Notes under the pieces: model-generated
What the model was told of the DNA's origin: nothing
The model's database searches: none
Seen by the model: only the letters and a program-made list of their open reading frames with translations
Origin: an uncultured Muribaculaceae bacterium
Lineage (GTDB): Bacteria; Bacteroidota; Bacteroidia; Bacteroidales; Muribaculaceae
Assembly (NCBI GenBank): GCA_910584665.1
Contig: CAJUBL010000013.1
Coordinates: 1 to 52,298 of the forward strand
Direction of reading: 5' to 3'
DNA length: 52,298 nt
Program-made: the position numbers and the translations under genes
Shown here: positions 15,312 to 25,530 of the stretch, in pieces
Layout of the letters: each line of letters opens with the position of its first letter
Numbering within the stretch: position 1 is the stretch's first letter

Positions 15312-17660
15312 ATGGATATTTTATATCGGCGGTTTTCTTTTTACTGTGTTTCTATACTGATAACCTGTGGTATTGCTTCGTGTAAGGACAGTTCAGGGAA
15401 TGAGGTTTTCAGTCCGGCTGACTATGTCAATCCCTTTATCGGCGCGAGTACCAATGTCGAGGATGCCGGAGCCTATCATGGCCTTGGCAAGACGTTTCCG
15501 GGAGCTACTACTCCCTATGGAATGGTGCAGGTGAGTCCCAACACAATCACCGGCGGTGATAATGGGTCGGGCTACAGCTACGAACATAAGACTATCGAAG
15601 GTTTTGCCCTGACTCAGATGAGCGGCATCGGCTGGTTCGGCGAAATGGGTAATTTTCTGATAATGCCTACTGTAGGTGAATTTCATGCGGTCGCAGGCAA
15701 GGAGGATGGCCGTATAGGCGGATACCGTTCGGCTTATGACAAGAGTTCAGAGATGTCGCAGGCCGGCTATTATCGTGTCAGACTTACAGACTATGATGTG
15801 AATGTAGAGACGTCGGCGACACCACATTGCGGCATACTGCGTTTTACGTTCCCCGAGAGCGACCGGTCGCGTATTCAGATCGATCTTGCGCGGCGTGTCG
15901 GGGGTACGTCTACTATGCAGAGTTTCAAATTGTTGAATGACAGTACGTTCACCGGATGGATGAGATGCACACCCGATGGCGGCGGCTGGGGTGACGGTGA
16001 GGGCAATGTCGATTATACCCTTTATTTTTACGGCCGGTTTGACCGTCCTATGACGCATCACGCTTTCTGGAGTGCCGACATACCCGATGGAGCCTCGCGT
16101 CACAAGGCCGATATCGATTCGTTGCCCTATCTTGAGAATATAGCCGGGGCGAGTATCATAAATGACTGTGACAGCCTGACCGGCAAGCATATAGGCTTTT
16201 TTACCGAGTTTCCGACGTGTGCGGGAGAACAGGTGGTGATGAAGGTCGGAATCTCGTATGTCGATGCAGACGGAGCCCGTCTCAACTACATGTCGGAGAT
16301 TGATGACAAGGACTTCGACCAGGTCAGGGCAACGGCGTACGATATGTGGAACCGTGAACTGGGCCGGATAAAGATTGAGGGTGGCACCGATGACGAGAAG
16401 ACTGTCTTCTATACTTCGCTTTACCACACGATGATAGACCCGCGTAAGTGCAGTGATGTTGACGGCCGTTATGTGGCGGGAGACAGGAGCATACGTCGCG
16501 AGGACGGGCGGTACAGCCGCCGTACAGTGTTCAGCGGCTGGGATGTATACCGCAGTCAGTTCCCCCTGCAGACAATCATCAATCCCCGGTTAGTGAGTGA
16601 CCAGATCAATACGCTTGTCGATCTGGCCGAGGAGAGCGGCCGTGAATATTTCGAGCGCTGGGAGTTGCTTAACGCTTACTCGGGATGTATGATCGGCAAT
16701 CCCGCTTTACCTGTGATAGCTGATGCATACAGCAAGGGTATAACTACGTTCGATGCCCGGAAGGCTTTGAGGTACTCGGTCAATACGTCAGATCTTTTCG
16801 GTACAGTCGGGCTGGATTATTCTCCTGAACCGCTCAGTGTCTCCAATACGCTGGAATATGCCTATGCCGACTGGTGTGCCGGACAGTTTGCCGGTGCACT
16901 CGGTGAGGAGAAACTCTCCGGAGAACTGAAACGGCGCGGGCAGGCTTACCGCAATGTTTTCAACCGTGAGGTAGGGTGGTTCTGTCCGAGATATGCCGAC
17001 GGTTCGTGGTCCGGGTGGAACCCTGAGACCTCGCTGACCGAGGAGTGGTTCGGATGCATCGAGTCAAATCTGTATCAGCAGGGCTGGTTTGTGCCTCACG
17101 ATGTCGAGGGCATGACAGAGCTTATGGGAGGTAAGGAAAGGGTTATCGCCATGCTTGACAGCATGTTCAGCAAGACTCCCGATGATATGAAGTGGAATGC
17201 CTATTACAACCATGCCAACGAGCCGGTGCATTTTGTGCCGTTCCTTTATAACCGTCTCGGTGTTCCATGGCTTACTCAGGAGCGTACACGCCATATATGC
17301 AGGAATGCATACCGGAACTGTGTCGAAGGACTTATAGGTAACGAGGATGTAGGGCAGATGTCGGCATGGTATGTGCTGACGGCGTCGGGAATTCATCCGT
17401 CATGTCCCGGTGACGGCAGGATGGAGATCACCAGTCCTGTGTTTGACCGTGTGGAGTTCAGTCTGGATCCCTGTTATCATGATGGCGGTAAATTCACGGT
17501 GATAGCCCATGACAACAGTCCTGAGAATGTGTATATTGACCACGCGTTGCTCAATGGACAGGAATACAACCGGTGTTATATCGATTTCAGGGATATAGCT
17601 GACGGAGCGACACTGGAGCTGTTCATGTCGCCGAAACCTAATAAAAAATTCGGAATCTGA
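15312..17660 (+). CDS. GH92 family alpha-mannosidase lipoprotein
   Basis: 782 residues with a lipobox GIASC (Cys24), so it is lipid-anchored, periplasmic or at the surface. The N-terminal beta-sandwich starts with the family hallmark VNPFIGAS, followed by FPGATTPYGMVQVSPNT. The C-terminal (alpha/alpha)6 barrel includes FSGWDVYRSQFPL, HANEPVHFVPFLYN (near 633, carrying the predicted acid Glu) and GNEDVGQMSAWYVL (near 675, carrying the predicted base Asp). GH92 enzymes are calcium-dependent exo-alpha-mannosidases (1,2, 1,3, 1,4 or 1,6 types) that trim N-glycans and yeast mannan. It lies 56 bp after the GH38-like gene and 5 bp before the GH2 gene, so all belong to one unit. The linkage specificity is not determined here. 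Confidence 0.95.
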   Translation: MDILYRRFSFYCVSILITCGIASCKDSSGNEVFSPADYVNPFIGASTNVEDAGAYHGLGKTFPGATTPYGMVQVSPNTITGGDNGSGYSYEHKTIEGFALTQMSGIGWFGEMGNFLIMPTVGEFHAVAGKEDGRIGGYRSAYDKSSEMSQAGYYRVRLTDYDVNVETSATPHCGILRFTFPESDRSRIQIDLARRVGGTSTMQSFKLLNDSTFTGWMRCTPDGGGWGDGEGNVDYTLYFYGRFDRPMTHHAFWSADIPDGASRHKADIDSLPYLENIAGASIINDCDSLTGKHIGFFTEFPTCAGEQVVMKVGISYVDADGARLNYMSEIDDKDFDQVRATAYDMWNRELGRIKIEGGTDDEKTVFYTSLYHTMIDPRKCSDVDGRYVAGDRSIRREDGRYSRRTVFSGWDVYRSQFPLQTIINPRLVSDQINTLVDLAEESGREYFERWELLNAYSGCMIGNPALPVIADAYSKGITTFDARKALRYSVNTSDLFGTVGLDYSPEPLSVSNTLEYAYADWCAGQFAGALGEEKLSGELKRRGQAYRNVFNREVGWFCPRYADGSWSGWNPETSLTEEWFGCIESNLYQQGWFVPHDVEGMTELMGGKERVIAMLDSMFSKTPDDMKWNAYYNHANEPVHFVPFLYNRLGVPWLTQERTRHICRNAYRNCVEGLIGNEDVGQMSAWYVLTASGIHPSCPGDGRMEITSPVFDRVEFSLDPCYHDGGKFTVIAHDNSPENVYIDHALLNGQEYNRCYIDFRDIADGATLELFMSPKPNKKFGI

Positions 17661-17665
17661 ATATC

Positions 17666-20320
17666 ATGAGATATAGTCTGTTTTCAACAGTGCTTTTTGC
17701 TGTCTTTGGTGCTATAGCCCAGAGCCGGTCTCTGGACAGCAGTGACGGGACGCGGTGGGAGATATGCCCGCAGGACAGTCTTGCCGGCGTCACGGGAATG
17801 TCCCTTTCCGATCCGGGATTTATGATGCCGGCATGTTCGGTAGATGGTGTGGTGCCCGGTTGTGTTTTCACATCCTATGTCAATGCCGGTTCAGAGGAGA
17901 CTCCTGAATATGGAGACAACATATGGCGTGTCGACGAGCGTTTCTATAGCCGTCCCTTCTGGTATCGTGCCGAGTTTGATACTCCTGAATGTTATGGCAA
18001 CGGTAAGCGTGTATGGCTTCATTCTGACAATGTCAACCGCTATGGGGATTTCTATTTCAACGGGGTAAAAATCTCGGGGACCGAGGGTTCGACCCGCGAT
18101 GTGAACGGTCACATGATGAGGTCCCGCTATGATGTGACCCCATACCTTAAAAAAGACGGTAGGAATGCGGTGGCAGTCCTGATTACAGATGCCGACCAGA
18201 AGAAGACGCGCGATGATAAGGGTCCATATGGAGTGGCCTGCAGTCCCAGCTATCTCGCGGGAGCAGGATGGGACTGGATGCCATATGTCCCGGGACGTCT
18301 CAATGGCCTTACCGGCCATGTCAGAGTGGAGGTTACGGGTGATGTGGTGATGGTTGACCCGTGGGTGCGAAGTAAACTGCCTTCGCCCGACCGTGCCGAT
18401 CTGAGTATCACCACCCGTCTTGAGAATACCACCGGCAAGGCTCGCCGTGTGACTCTGAGTGCTATGATAATGCCAGGGAATATCAAGGTGTCACGTGATT
18501 ATGTCGTGCCGGCACACAGCAGTCCCAAGGTGACTCTTGACAGCCGTGATTTCAGGGATCTGATCATAGAGAATCCCCGGCTGTGGTGGCCCAACGGTTA
18601 TGGTGATCCGAACCTGTACACGGCCGAACTTACCGTCAGTGACGGCAAGCGGGTGCTTCACGAGAAAAAAATAGACTTCGGTATAAAGAAATATGAGTAT
18701 ACCTGGGACAGAAACCGTGCAGGTATGCCTGTGATGAACCTGTGGGTAAACGGACAGCGTGTCTATGTCAAGGGTGGCAACTGGGGTATGAGCGAATACC
18801 TGCTGAGGTGTCACGGCGACGAGTATGAGAAAAAGATACGTCTGCACCATGATATGAACTACAACATGATACGTCTCTGGACCGGGTGTGTCACCGATGA
18901 CGAGTTCTATGACTGGTGTGACCGGTACGGTATCATGGTATGGAATGATTTCTGGCTTTATGTCGCATATAATGATGTGGCTGAACCGGAGGCGTTCATA
19001 GCAAATGCCGAAGATAAGGTGAGGCGTCTTCGCAACCATGCCTCTATCGCCCTGTGGTGCGGGGCCAATGAGACACATCCGTCGCCTTATCTCGATGCGG
19101 CAATGGCTGCTATCGTGAACCGTGAGGATGGAGGTGACCGTCTGTACAAGTCATGTTCCAATCAGGATGGCCTGTCGGGCAGCGGCTGGTGGTGCAATAT
19201 GCCGCCCCGCCATCATTTCTCGACATCGGGAAGTAATCTGGCATTCAACAAGCCCGGTTATCCCTATGGCATAGATTACGGTTATGGCATGAGATCGGAG
19301 ATCGGAATGGCGACATTCCCGTGTTACGAGAGTGTCAGGCTGTTCATTCCCGAGGATAAGCTGTGGCCGTTACCTACCGACGATCAGCTCGAGAACGAGA
19401 AAGACAATGTGTGGAACAGGCACTTCTTCGGTAACGAGGCCTGGAACGCAAAGCCCACCAACTATACCCATGCCGTAGCCGACCGCTGGGGAGAACCTTC
19501 GGGAATAGAAGAATTCTGCGAGAAGGCTCAGCTTGTAAATATCGAGGATATGAAAGGTATGTATGAGGCCTGGAATGATAAGATGTGGGATGATGCCGCG
19601 GGGCTCCTGATATGGATGAGTCATCCGGCCTATCCGTCGTTCGTGTGGCAGACCTATGACTATTATTATGATCCTACCGGTGCTTACTGGGGTGCTAAGA
19701 AAGCCTGCGAGCATCTGCATATACAGTGGAACGCTCTTGACAACAGTATCAAGGCTATCAACACCACTGGTCGTGACCGGACCGGGCTCCGTGCCGTGGC
19801 GCGAATATATGGCCTTGACGGCAAACTGCAGGATGGTTACGGGGCTACAGCCGTCATAGATCTCCCGGCTTCGTCAAGAACCGATGTATTCACACTCGAT
19901 TTCTCGAACGGGCCGGCTGGAGTGCATTTCATTGAACTTGAACTGACCGACGGGGCTGGAAATAAACTCAGCGATAATTTTTACTGGCGTAACGGAGAGC
20001 GTGAGCTTGATTACAAAGCCATCAACATGTTGCCCGAGGCCGGTGTCAGGGTTACCGTCACCTCTTTAGGGGATGGCCGTGCCAGACTGAACCTGAAAAA
20101 CGAGAACAACAGCGTGTCGTTTGCCAACCGTGTGCGGCTGGTTGACAGCAATACCGGTGAGCGTATACTTCCTGTGATCATGAGTGACAACTATATTACC
20201 CTGATGCCGGGAGCCGAACGGGATATCGAGGTCGATTATCGTGATTTTGCCGGTCGTCATATCGATGTATTGGTAAAACAATACGGGTATGAAGAGCGAA
20301 AAGTCGGAGAGATAGTATAA
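17666..20320 (+). CDS. GH2 family beta-mannosidase/exo-beta-glucosaminidase-like enzyme
   Basis: 884 residues with a signal peptide (1-18, ending AIAQ). An N-terminal jelly-roll (about 40-220, with VPGCVFTSYVNAG and FWYRAEFDTP) is followed by an immunoglobulin-like domain (about 230-340) and a TIM barrel (about 345-660). The barrel carries ALWCGANETHPSP, with the acid/base Glu near 468, and MRSEIGMATFP, with the likely nucleophile Glu near 543. Two more beta domains close the protein. The layout is closest to the GH2 exo-beta-D-glucosaminidase and beta-mannosidase branch rather than beta-galactosidases. With GH38 and GH92 beside it, removal of a beta-linked mannose or glucosamine from a mannose-containing glycan is the reasonable reading. 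Starts 5 bp after GH92. Confidence 0.88.
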   Translation: MRYSLFSTVLFAVFGAIAQSRSLDSSDGTRWEICPQDSLAGVTGMSLSDPGFMMPACSVDGVVPGCVFTSYVNAGSEETPEYGDNIWRVDERFYSRPFWYRAEFDTPECYGNGKRVWLHSDNVNRYGDFYFNGVKISGTEGSTRDVNGHMMRSRYDVTPYLKKDGRNAVAVLITDADQKKTRDDKGPYGVACSPSYLAGAGWDWMPYVPGRLNGLTGHVRVEVTGDVVMVDPWVRSKLPSPDRADLSITTRLENTTGKARRVTLSAMIMPGNIKVSRDYVVPAHSSPKVTLDSRDFRDLIIENPRLWWPNGYGDPNLYTAELTVSDGKRVLHEKKIDFGIKKYEYTWDRNRAGMPVMNLWVNGQRVYVKGGNWGMSEYLLRCHGDEYEKKIRLHHDMNYNMIRLWTGCVTDDEFYDWCDRYGIMVWNDFWLYVAYNDVAEPEAFIANAEDKVRRLRNHASIALWCGANETHPSPYLDAAMAAIVNREDGGDRLYKSCSNQDGLSGSGWWCNMPPRHHFSTSGSNLAFNKPGYPYGIDYGYGMRSEIGMATFPCYESVRLFIPEDKLWPLPTDDQLENEKDNVWNRHFFGNEAWNAKPTNYTHAVADRWGEPSGIEEFCEKAQLVNIEDMKGMYEAWNDKMWDDAAGLLIWMSHPAYPSFVWQTYDYYYDPTGAYWGAKKACEHLHIQWNALDNSIKAINTTGRDRTGLRAVARIYGLDGKLQDGYGATAVIDLPASSRTDVFTLDFSNGPAGVHFIELELTDGAGNKLSDNFYWRNGERELDYKAINMLPEAGVRVTVTSLGDGRARLNLKNENNSVSFANRVRLVDSNTGERILPVIMSDNYITLMPGAERDIEVDYRDFAGRHIDVLVKQYGYEERKVGEIV

Positions 20321-20338
20321 ATTTGCGGTAGATTTATA

Positions 20339-20352
20339 TATGTTTAAACATA
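20339..20352. repeat. Perfect 14-bp palindrome between GH2 and GH78 genes
   Basis: TATGTTTAAACATA is a perfect palindrome in the 42-bp gap before the GH78 gene. It could be an operator or chance in AT-rich DNA; no second copy was noticed. Confidence 0.3.
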
Positions 20353-20362
20353 CTCTAAGACC

Positions 20363-23041
20363 ATGATTAATAGAATATCAGCATTTATATTCAGTCTGTC
20401 CTTGTTCATGGCCGGAGCTGAAAAACCGGTGTTTCAGGGATGGCATGCTGATCCTGAGGCGGTGTCGACGAGACCGTCTGACCTTCGTGCCGAGCATCTT
20501 GCAAGTCCTTTGGGCCTGAACACGATGACCCCCCGCCTGAGTTGGAAAAACCGTCGTATCAAGTCGCAGACAGCCTACGAGATAGAGGTTGCGAGCGATT
20601 CAATGATACTTGTCAACAACCGCAAAGCCGACTTCTGGCGCAGCGGAAAGATAAACTCCGGGCGTTCTGTCCTTGTGGCGTATGACGGCAGGATGATGTC
20701 TCCCCGCGCACAGGCCTGGTGGCGCGTGAGAGTATGGGACGAAAACGGCGAGTGCAGTCCGTGGAGTGAAATAGAGCGTATGGGCATAGGTATCATTGAA
20801 AATGCGGCTATGCCATTGCAGGGTAAGTATATAGGTATGGCTGTAGAGGATGACCGGGATGTGAGATCGCCGATACTGCGTCATGGACTGGAGATAAGGA
20901 AAATCGACGGCCGCGTGATGGCACATGTCAACCCGCTGGGCTACCACGAGCTGTGGGTCAACGGAAAGAAAGCAGGTGGAAACGTACTGTCGCCCGGAGT
21001 GTCTCAGCTAGGAAAACGGTCACTGATAGTGACCTATGATATCACACCGCTTGTGGTTGAGGGTAATAATGATGTGGTGTTGTGGCTGGGTCAGGGATGG
21101 TATAAGGGCAATACGTTCAATGCCGGGTATGACGGACCTGTGGCTAAGATCGAGATAGACATGGTCAGAGGTAACCGTATAGATATGCTGCTTGCCGGCG
21201 ACGAGAGCTGGCTGGCGGCTCAGAGCGGACGCTGTGACACGGGCAGCTGGTATCCGTTACAGTTTGGCGGAGAGAAGGTTGACGGTCGTGTCGCACCGGC
21301 CGACATGAAGCGGTCTGCACTTGACGGCCTCGAATGGAGCCGAGTGGCGACTCCGCTGATAACACCTCATACGGCGACACCCGAGATGTGCGGCGGCAAT
21401 CATATTGTCAGTCGCAGCAATCCCCGCAGCATCAGGCTGATGGATGACGGTAGCTATCTTGCTGACATGGGGCGTGTGCTGACCGGCTGGTTCAGTATGG
21501 AATTCGGCATGCTGCCCCGTGGAACAGAAGTCTCGATAGAGTATAGCGACAATATGGCACCGGACGGAACCGTGGAATTCCAGGAATCGGATCTATATGT
21601 ATCGGGCGGCCGTCCCGGCGAACGTTTCGAGAACAAGTTCAATCATCACGCCTATCGCTATGTCAGGATAAGCGGTCTGAACTATTATCCCGGTCCACAG
21701 AGCATGGAGGCGGTGCAGATACATGGAACGATGCCTGAGGCATCGACCTTCGAGTGCTCGGATGCCGATCTGAATGCGGTTCATGATATGATCAATTATA
21801 CAATGAAGTGCCTTACATTCAGTGGATATATGGTGGACTGTCCTCACCTTGAACGCACCGGATACGGTGGTGACGGCAACTCGTCGACAATGACATTGCA
21901 GACGATGTATGATGTCGCCCCGACTTATGTCAACTGGCTGCAGGCGTGGGAAGATGTGATGGATGAGGATGGCAGCCTTCCCCACGTGGCGCCGGCCGGA
22001 GGCGGCGGAGGCGGTCCTTACTGGTGCGGTTTCATAGTGCAGGCTCCTTACAGCACATGGCTCAACTATGGTGACGGCGGGATTGCGGAACATTACTACC
22101 CTCTGATGAAACGCTGGATGTCATATGTCGACAGGCACAGCCGTGACGGGTTGCTGCGCCGCTGGCCTGATACCGCTAACCGTATGTGGTATTTAGGCGA
22201 CTGGCTGGCGCCGCATGGCGTTGATGCCGGAAACGATAGAAGTGTGGATCTCGTGAACAACTGTTTTATAAGCGACTGTCTGGCGAAGATGAGCGTTATG
22301 GCACGTTACCTCGGCCTTGATGACGAGGCTGACGAATGGAGCCGCCGCCGTGAAGCGCTGAACGCATCCATACATTATAATTTCTATGACTTTGCAACCG
22401 GCGAATATGCGACAGGATCCCAGCTTGATATGAGCTATCCGCTGATTGTCGGAGCCACTCCCGAGCATCTGCGCGACAAGGTGGAGGCGCGTCTGCTGGA
22501 GCTTATACATGAGCGGGATCATGACCATATCGGTGCCGGTCTCGTAGGTGTTCCCATCGTCACACGCTGGGCGATTGAAACCCGTCATAGTGATGTGATG
22601 GCGTCGATGCTGAGGCAGCATGACTATCCCGGATATCTGTACATGATAGATAATGGGGCTACCGCCACGTGGGAGTACTGGAGCGGAGAGCGCAGCCGCG
22701 TGCATAACTGTTACAATGGTGTCGGTGAATGGTTCTATCAGGGGCTTGGCGGTCTTGTGCCGGAGACACCGGGTTATGAATGTATGACCATAGATCCGCA
22801 GCCTGCCGAGGGGGTGGACTGGGCGGCAGTCACCAAGGAGACCCCGAAAGGAAGAGTGGCAGTGCGCTGGGACCGTGTCTCAGACGGGTTTATGTATAAC
22901 GTAGAGATCCCGTCGGGCAGTGAGGCCCGGGTCAATGTGCCCCTGGGGATGAAATGTGAAAGTACAGACGGAGATAGTATCAATCTCGGCCCGGGCAGAC
23001 ATACGCTGATGATGAAGTATGTCAATGCGGGAGGACGATAG
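20363..23041 (+). CDS. GH78 family alpha-L-rhamnosidase-like enzyme
   Basis: 892 residues, short signal segment (1-19). The N-terminus has the family layout LRAEHLASPLGLNTMTPRLSW followed by a Bac_rhamnosid_N-type beta domain. The (alpha/alpha)6 barrel includes DCPHLERTGYGGDGNSST (near 495-508, with conserved acidic residues) and GATATWEYWSGE (near 764), then a C-terminal beta domain with KGRVAVRWDR. GH78 enzymes remove terminal alpha-L-rhamnose by inversion. The usual motif ERxGWxGD reads ERTGYGGD here, so a modest change in specificity is possible. It is the last enzyme gene before a 150-bp gap and the SusD gene. Rhamnose in a mannose-rich glycan would fit certain fungal or bacterial polysaccharides; this is inference. 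Confidence 0.92.
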   Translation: MINRISAFIFSLSLFMAGAEKPVFQGWHADPEAVSTRPSDLRAEHLASPLGLNTMTPRLSWKNRRIKSQTAYEIEVASDSMILVNNRKADFWRSGKINSGRSVLVAYDGRMMSPRAQAWWRVRVWDENGECSPWSEIERMGIGIIENAAMPLQGKYIGMAVEDDRDVRSPILRHGLEIRKIDGRVMAHVNPLGYHELWVNGKKAGGNVLSPGVSQLGKRSLIVTYDITPLVVEGNNDVVLWLGQGWYKGNTFNAGYDGPVAKIEIDMVRGNRIDMLLAGDESWLAAQSGRCDTGSWYPLQFGGEKVDGRVAPADMKRSALDGLEWSRVATPLITPHTATPEMCGGNHIVSRSNPRSIRLMDDGSYLADMGRVLTGWFSMEFGMLPRGTEVSIEYSDNMAPDGTVEFQESDLYVSGGRPGERFENKFNHHAYRYVRISGLNYYPGPQSMEAVQIHGTMPEASTFECSDADLNAVHDMINYTMKCLTFSGYMVDCPHLERTGYGGDGNSSTMTLQTMYDVAPTYVNWLQAWEDVMDEDGSLPHVAPAGGGGGGPYWCGFIVQAPYSTWLNYGDGGIAEHYYPLMKRWMSYVDRHSRDGLLRRWPDTANRMWYLGDWLAPHGVDAGNDRSVDLVNNCFISDCLAKMSVMARYLGLDDEADEWSRRREALNASIHYNFYDFATGEYATGSQLDMSYPLIVGATPEHLRDKVEARLLELIHERDHDHIGAGLVGVPIVTRWAIETRHSDVMASMLRQHDYPGYLYMIDNGATATWEYWSGERSRVHNCYNGVGEWFYQGLGGLVPETPGYECMTIDPQPAEGVDWAAVTKETPKGRVAVRWDRVSDGFMYNVEIPSGSEARVNVPLGMKCESTDGDSINLGPGRHTLMMKYVNAGGR

Positions 23042-23191
23042 GAGCCTGCATCATGTAAAATAACACGGTCCCTCAAAATTTTTTGGAAATTTTTAAAGGT
23101 TATTAATGGTCGGCCTATAGTCGGTCGTCATATATTATGAATGCATATTTTATGTCAGCCAACATACGCAATATTCACTAAATCTATATAC

Positions 23192-25057
23192 ATGAGACAG
23201 TCCCGTTTATTGTCAGGTCTTGTTCTGGCCGCCCTGATGTCAGGCGCCAGCTCGTGTGTCGACAGCTCGTTCCTTGACGAGACCCAGACCACGGACCTTT
23301 CAAAGGAGGTTATCTTCAGTGACAGTACCTATACTGTCGGCTTCCTTAATCATATCTACGCCGACATCACGTTTGATGTGGCTCCCAACCGCTTTGACGG
23401 GGGCCTTTTTGACCCTGGAGAAGGAGGTCTGCAGAGTGCCTGTGATGAAGGTGAGTTCAAAGTAACCGCACATAACACCGACGGAGTCCAGTTTGTTTCC
23501 GGTACCGTCAATCCTGTGACAATCTCGGAGAAGACCTGGCGCACCTGTTACAACCAGATACGTGCCGCCAATGTATTTCTTGCCAATGCCGATGCCTGTC
23601 CGATGCAGGCCGATGCTATCAAGCGTTACAAGGCAGAGGCCCGCTTTCTGAGAGCCTGGTATTATTTTCTGCTGCTCCGTCATTATGGCGGTGTTCCTTT
23701 GCTGGGGGACGCAGTGTATGACAATGAGAACTACGAGGGCATCAATATGAAACGCGCGACATTCAAGGAGTGTGTCGACTACATCGAGAGCGAGGCTCTC
23801 GCAGCCAGGACCGATCTGCCGGTCCGCGTGTCGGGCGCCAATTTCGGCCGTGTGTCGGGAGGAGCCTGTCTTGCGCTTGTCTCGCGTCTGAAGCTCTATG
23901 CGGCCAGCCCGCTGTTCAACGGTACCACACATACTGACAATCCGGAGCTTAAGGCTGTTATGGGTTATCCCGAGGCCGACAAGGAGCGATGGAAAGAAGC
24001 TGCGGATGCAGCCCGCAGTCTTATCGCCACCGGTATGTGGGAACTGTATGTATATCATCAGAATCCTACCATATCGTCGGATGACCCGGCGTTCAATGAA
24101 CCGGGCTTCGGTTTCTATGCCCAGGATCATGGAGAGGACTTCTCGACCGCCGACCGGTGGAATGGCAAGCGTTACCAGTTTGCCGCGTTCAGCGGAAACA
24201 TATTGGTCTCGATCAAGGGCAAAAATATGGATAAGGAGAGATATTTCGATCCGCCGCAGTGTAACAGCGGAATTCCTGACGGAGGCTTTCCCACGCACGA
24301 TCTGGTTGAGGCTTTTCCCATGAAGGATGGTGCGAAAGCCGGTGAGGGCAAATACAACTATGACCGTATGAATCCCGGCAAGGACCGCGATCCCCGTCTT
24401 GCCAATACAATCACCTATAACGGTACAACCCGTAAGGTGGGTACTGATAACCGTACCATTTATACCTATAAAGGTTTCGGAGCCACTGTCGATGCCATAG
24501 GACAGGGTACCCGCACCGGTTATTACTGGCGCAAGGGTCTGCACCGCAATACCTCAGGTTCTAACTTCATAACTGTCACTCAGGTGCATCATGCCATACG
24601 CTACGCTGAGATTCTGCTCAATTATGCCGAGGCGGTCAATGAATACTATGGGCCCGGTCACACAGAGACTGTCGGAGAGACCGTCATAGGTCCCATGGAG
24701 GTGTTGCGCCTTATACGTGAGCGTGCCGGTATAGAGGCCGGTGATGACGGCAACTATGGTCTTGATGCCAATATGGACCAGAATGCCATGCGCGAGGCCA
24801 TACGTCTGGAGCGCCGTCTGGAGTTGGCCGGAGAAGGACACCGTTTCTTTGATGTGCGCCGCTGGATGATAGCCGATGTCACCGAGAACGCTATGACTCA
24901 TGGTCTTGAACTCACCCACAAGATGGACGGAACGATAACTTCACGTGTGGTAGACGTGCGCCAGCATGTGTTCCGCAAGGCGATGTACTTCTGGCCCATA
25001 CCTTACAACGAGGTGATGAGATCGTCAGACCTATTACAGAACCCCTATTACGATTGA
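23192..25057 (+). CDS. SusD/RagB family glycan-binding lipoprotein (first copy)
   Basis: 621 residues from the ATG at 23192. An in-frame ATG at 23141 adds 17 residues ahead of the signal peptide and is less likely. The lipobox is SGASSC (Cys22). SusD hallmarks: a TPR-like helical body with YKAEARFLRAWYYFLLLRHYGGVPLLGD near 150-180, and the C-terminal pattern MREAIRLERRLELAGEGHRFFDVRRW followed by YFWPIPYNEV. SusD proteins sit as lids on their SusC partner and bind oligosaccharide. Unusually no susC precedes it; two small lipoprotein genes follow before the first susC. The 150-bp gap upstream may hold a second promoter, but I could not identify a clear box. Confidence 0.93.
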   Translation: MRQSRLLSGLVLAALMSGASSCVDSSFLDETQTTDLSKEVIFSDSTYTVGFLNHIYADITFDVAPNRFDGGLFDPGEGGLQSACDEGEFKVTAHNTDGVQFVSGTVNPVTISEKTWRTCYNQIRAANVFLANADACPMQADAIKRYKAEARFLRAWYYFLLLRHYGGVPLLGDAVYDNENYEGINMKRATFKECVDYIESEALAARTDLPVRVSGANFGRVSGGACLALVSRLKLYAASPLFNGTTHTDNPELKAVMGYPEADKERWKEAADAARSLIATGMWELYVYHQNPTISSDDPAFNEPGFGFYAQDHGEDFSTADRWNGKRYQFAAFSGNILVSIKGKNMDKERYFDPPQCNSGIPDGGFPTHDLVEAFPMKDGAKAGEGKYNYDRMNPGKDRDPRLANTITYNGTTRKVGTDNRTIYTYKGFGATVDAIGQGTRTGYYWRKGLHRNTSGSNFITVTQVHHAIRYAEILLNYAEAVNEYYGPGHTETVGETVIGPMEVLRLIRERAGIEAGDDGNYGLDANMDQNAMREAIRLERRLELAGEGHRFFDVRRWMIADVTENAMTHGLELTHKMDGTITSRVVDVRQHVFRKAMYFWPIPYNEVMRSSDLLQNPYYD

Positions 25058-25062
25058 TCAAT

Positions 25063-25515
25063 ATGAAACATAAGACAGTAATATGTGCGATAGCCGCGAT
25101 AGCCGTGATGACGTCGGTGTCGTGTGATTCATACAAAGATACGGATACCCCCAAAGATCTTGTCGAGGTGGACAAAGACCTGTCGGGAGTGTGGCAGCTG
25201 ACCGAGGTGAAGCGTAACGATATCGACATAAGCAGTTCAATGGACTTTACTCAGTTCAGGCTGCATCTTGAGAAGAACGGCCGTTACAGTCTCGAGAACC
25301 GTCTGCCATTTCCGGTGCGTGAAAATGGTTTCTGGGAGGTAGATAATCCTGAGTTTCCGTTCCAGCTCACATTTACCGAGGATGATGTCGAAGGGGATCC
25401 GGTCGATGTGGAGATACGTTATCCCATCGTGGACGGCGAGCGTCAGCTCTGTATCACCCACAGTCCCGGCTGTGATATCAACAGTTACGAATATACATTC
25501 AAGAAGTCAAACTAA
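25063..25515 (+). CDS. Small surface lipoprotein, DUF5004-like
   Basis: 150 residues from the ATG at 25063; an in-frame TTG at 25054 overlaps the previous stop and is not preferred. Lipobox VSC (Cys21). The mature part has a lipocalin-like pattern: LSGVWQLTEVKRND, then FRLHLEKNGRYSLENRLPFPVRENGFWEVD, ending in EYTFKK. This is the layout of DUF5004-type lipoproteins, which often sit beside SusC/SusD genes. It lies 5 bp after the SusD gene and 15 bp before the next lipoprotein, so it is part of the same transcript. A glycan-binding or assembly role is inferred from context only. Confidence 0.72.
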   Translation: MKHKTVICAIAAIAVMTSVSCDSYKDTDTPKDLVEVDKDLSGVWQLTEVKRNDIDISSSMDFTQFRLHLEKNGRYSLENRLPFPVRENGFWEVDNPEFPFQLTFTEDDVEGDPVDVEIRYPIVDGERQLCITHSPGCDINSYEYTFKKSN

Positions 25516-25530
25516 AAACAGCACGACATT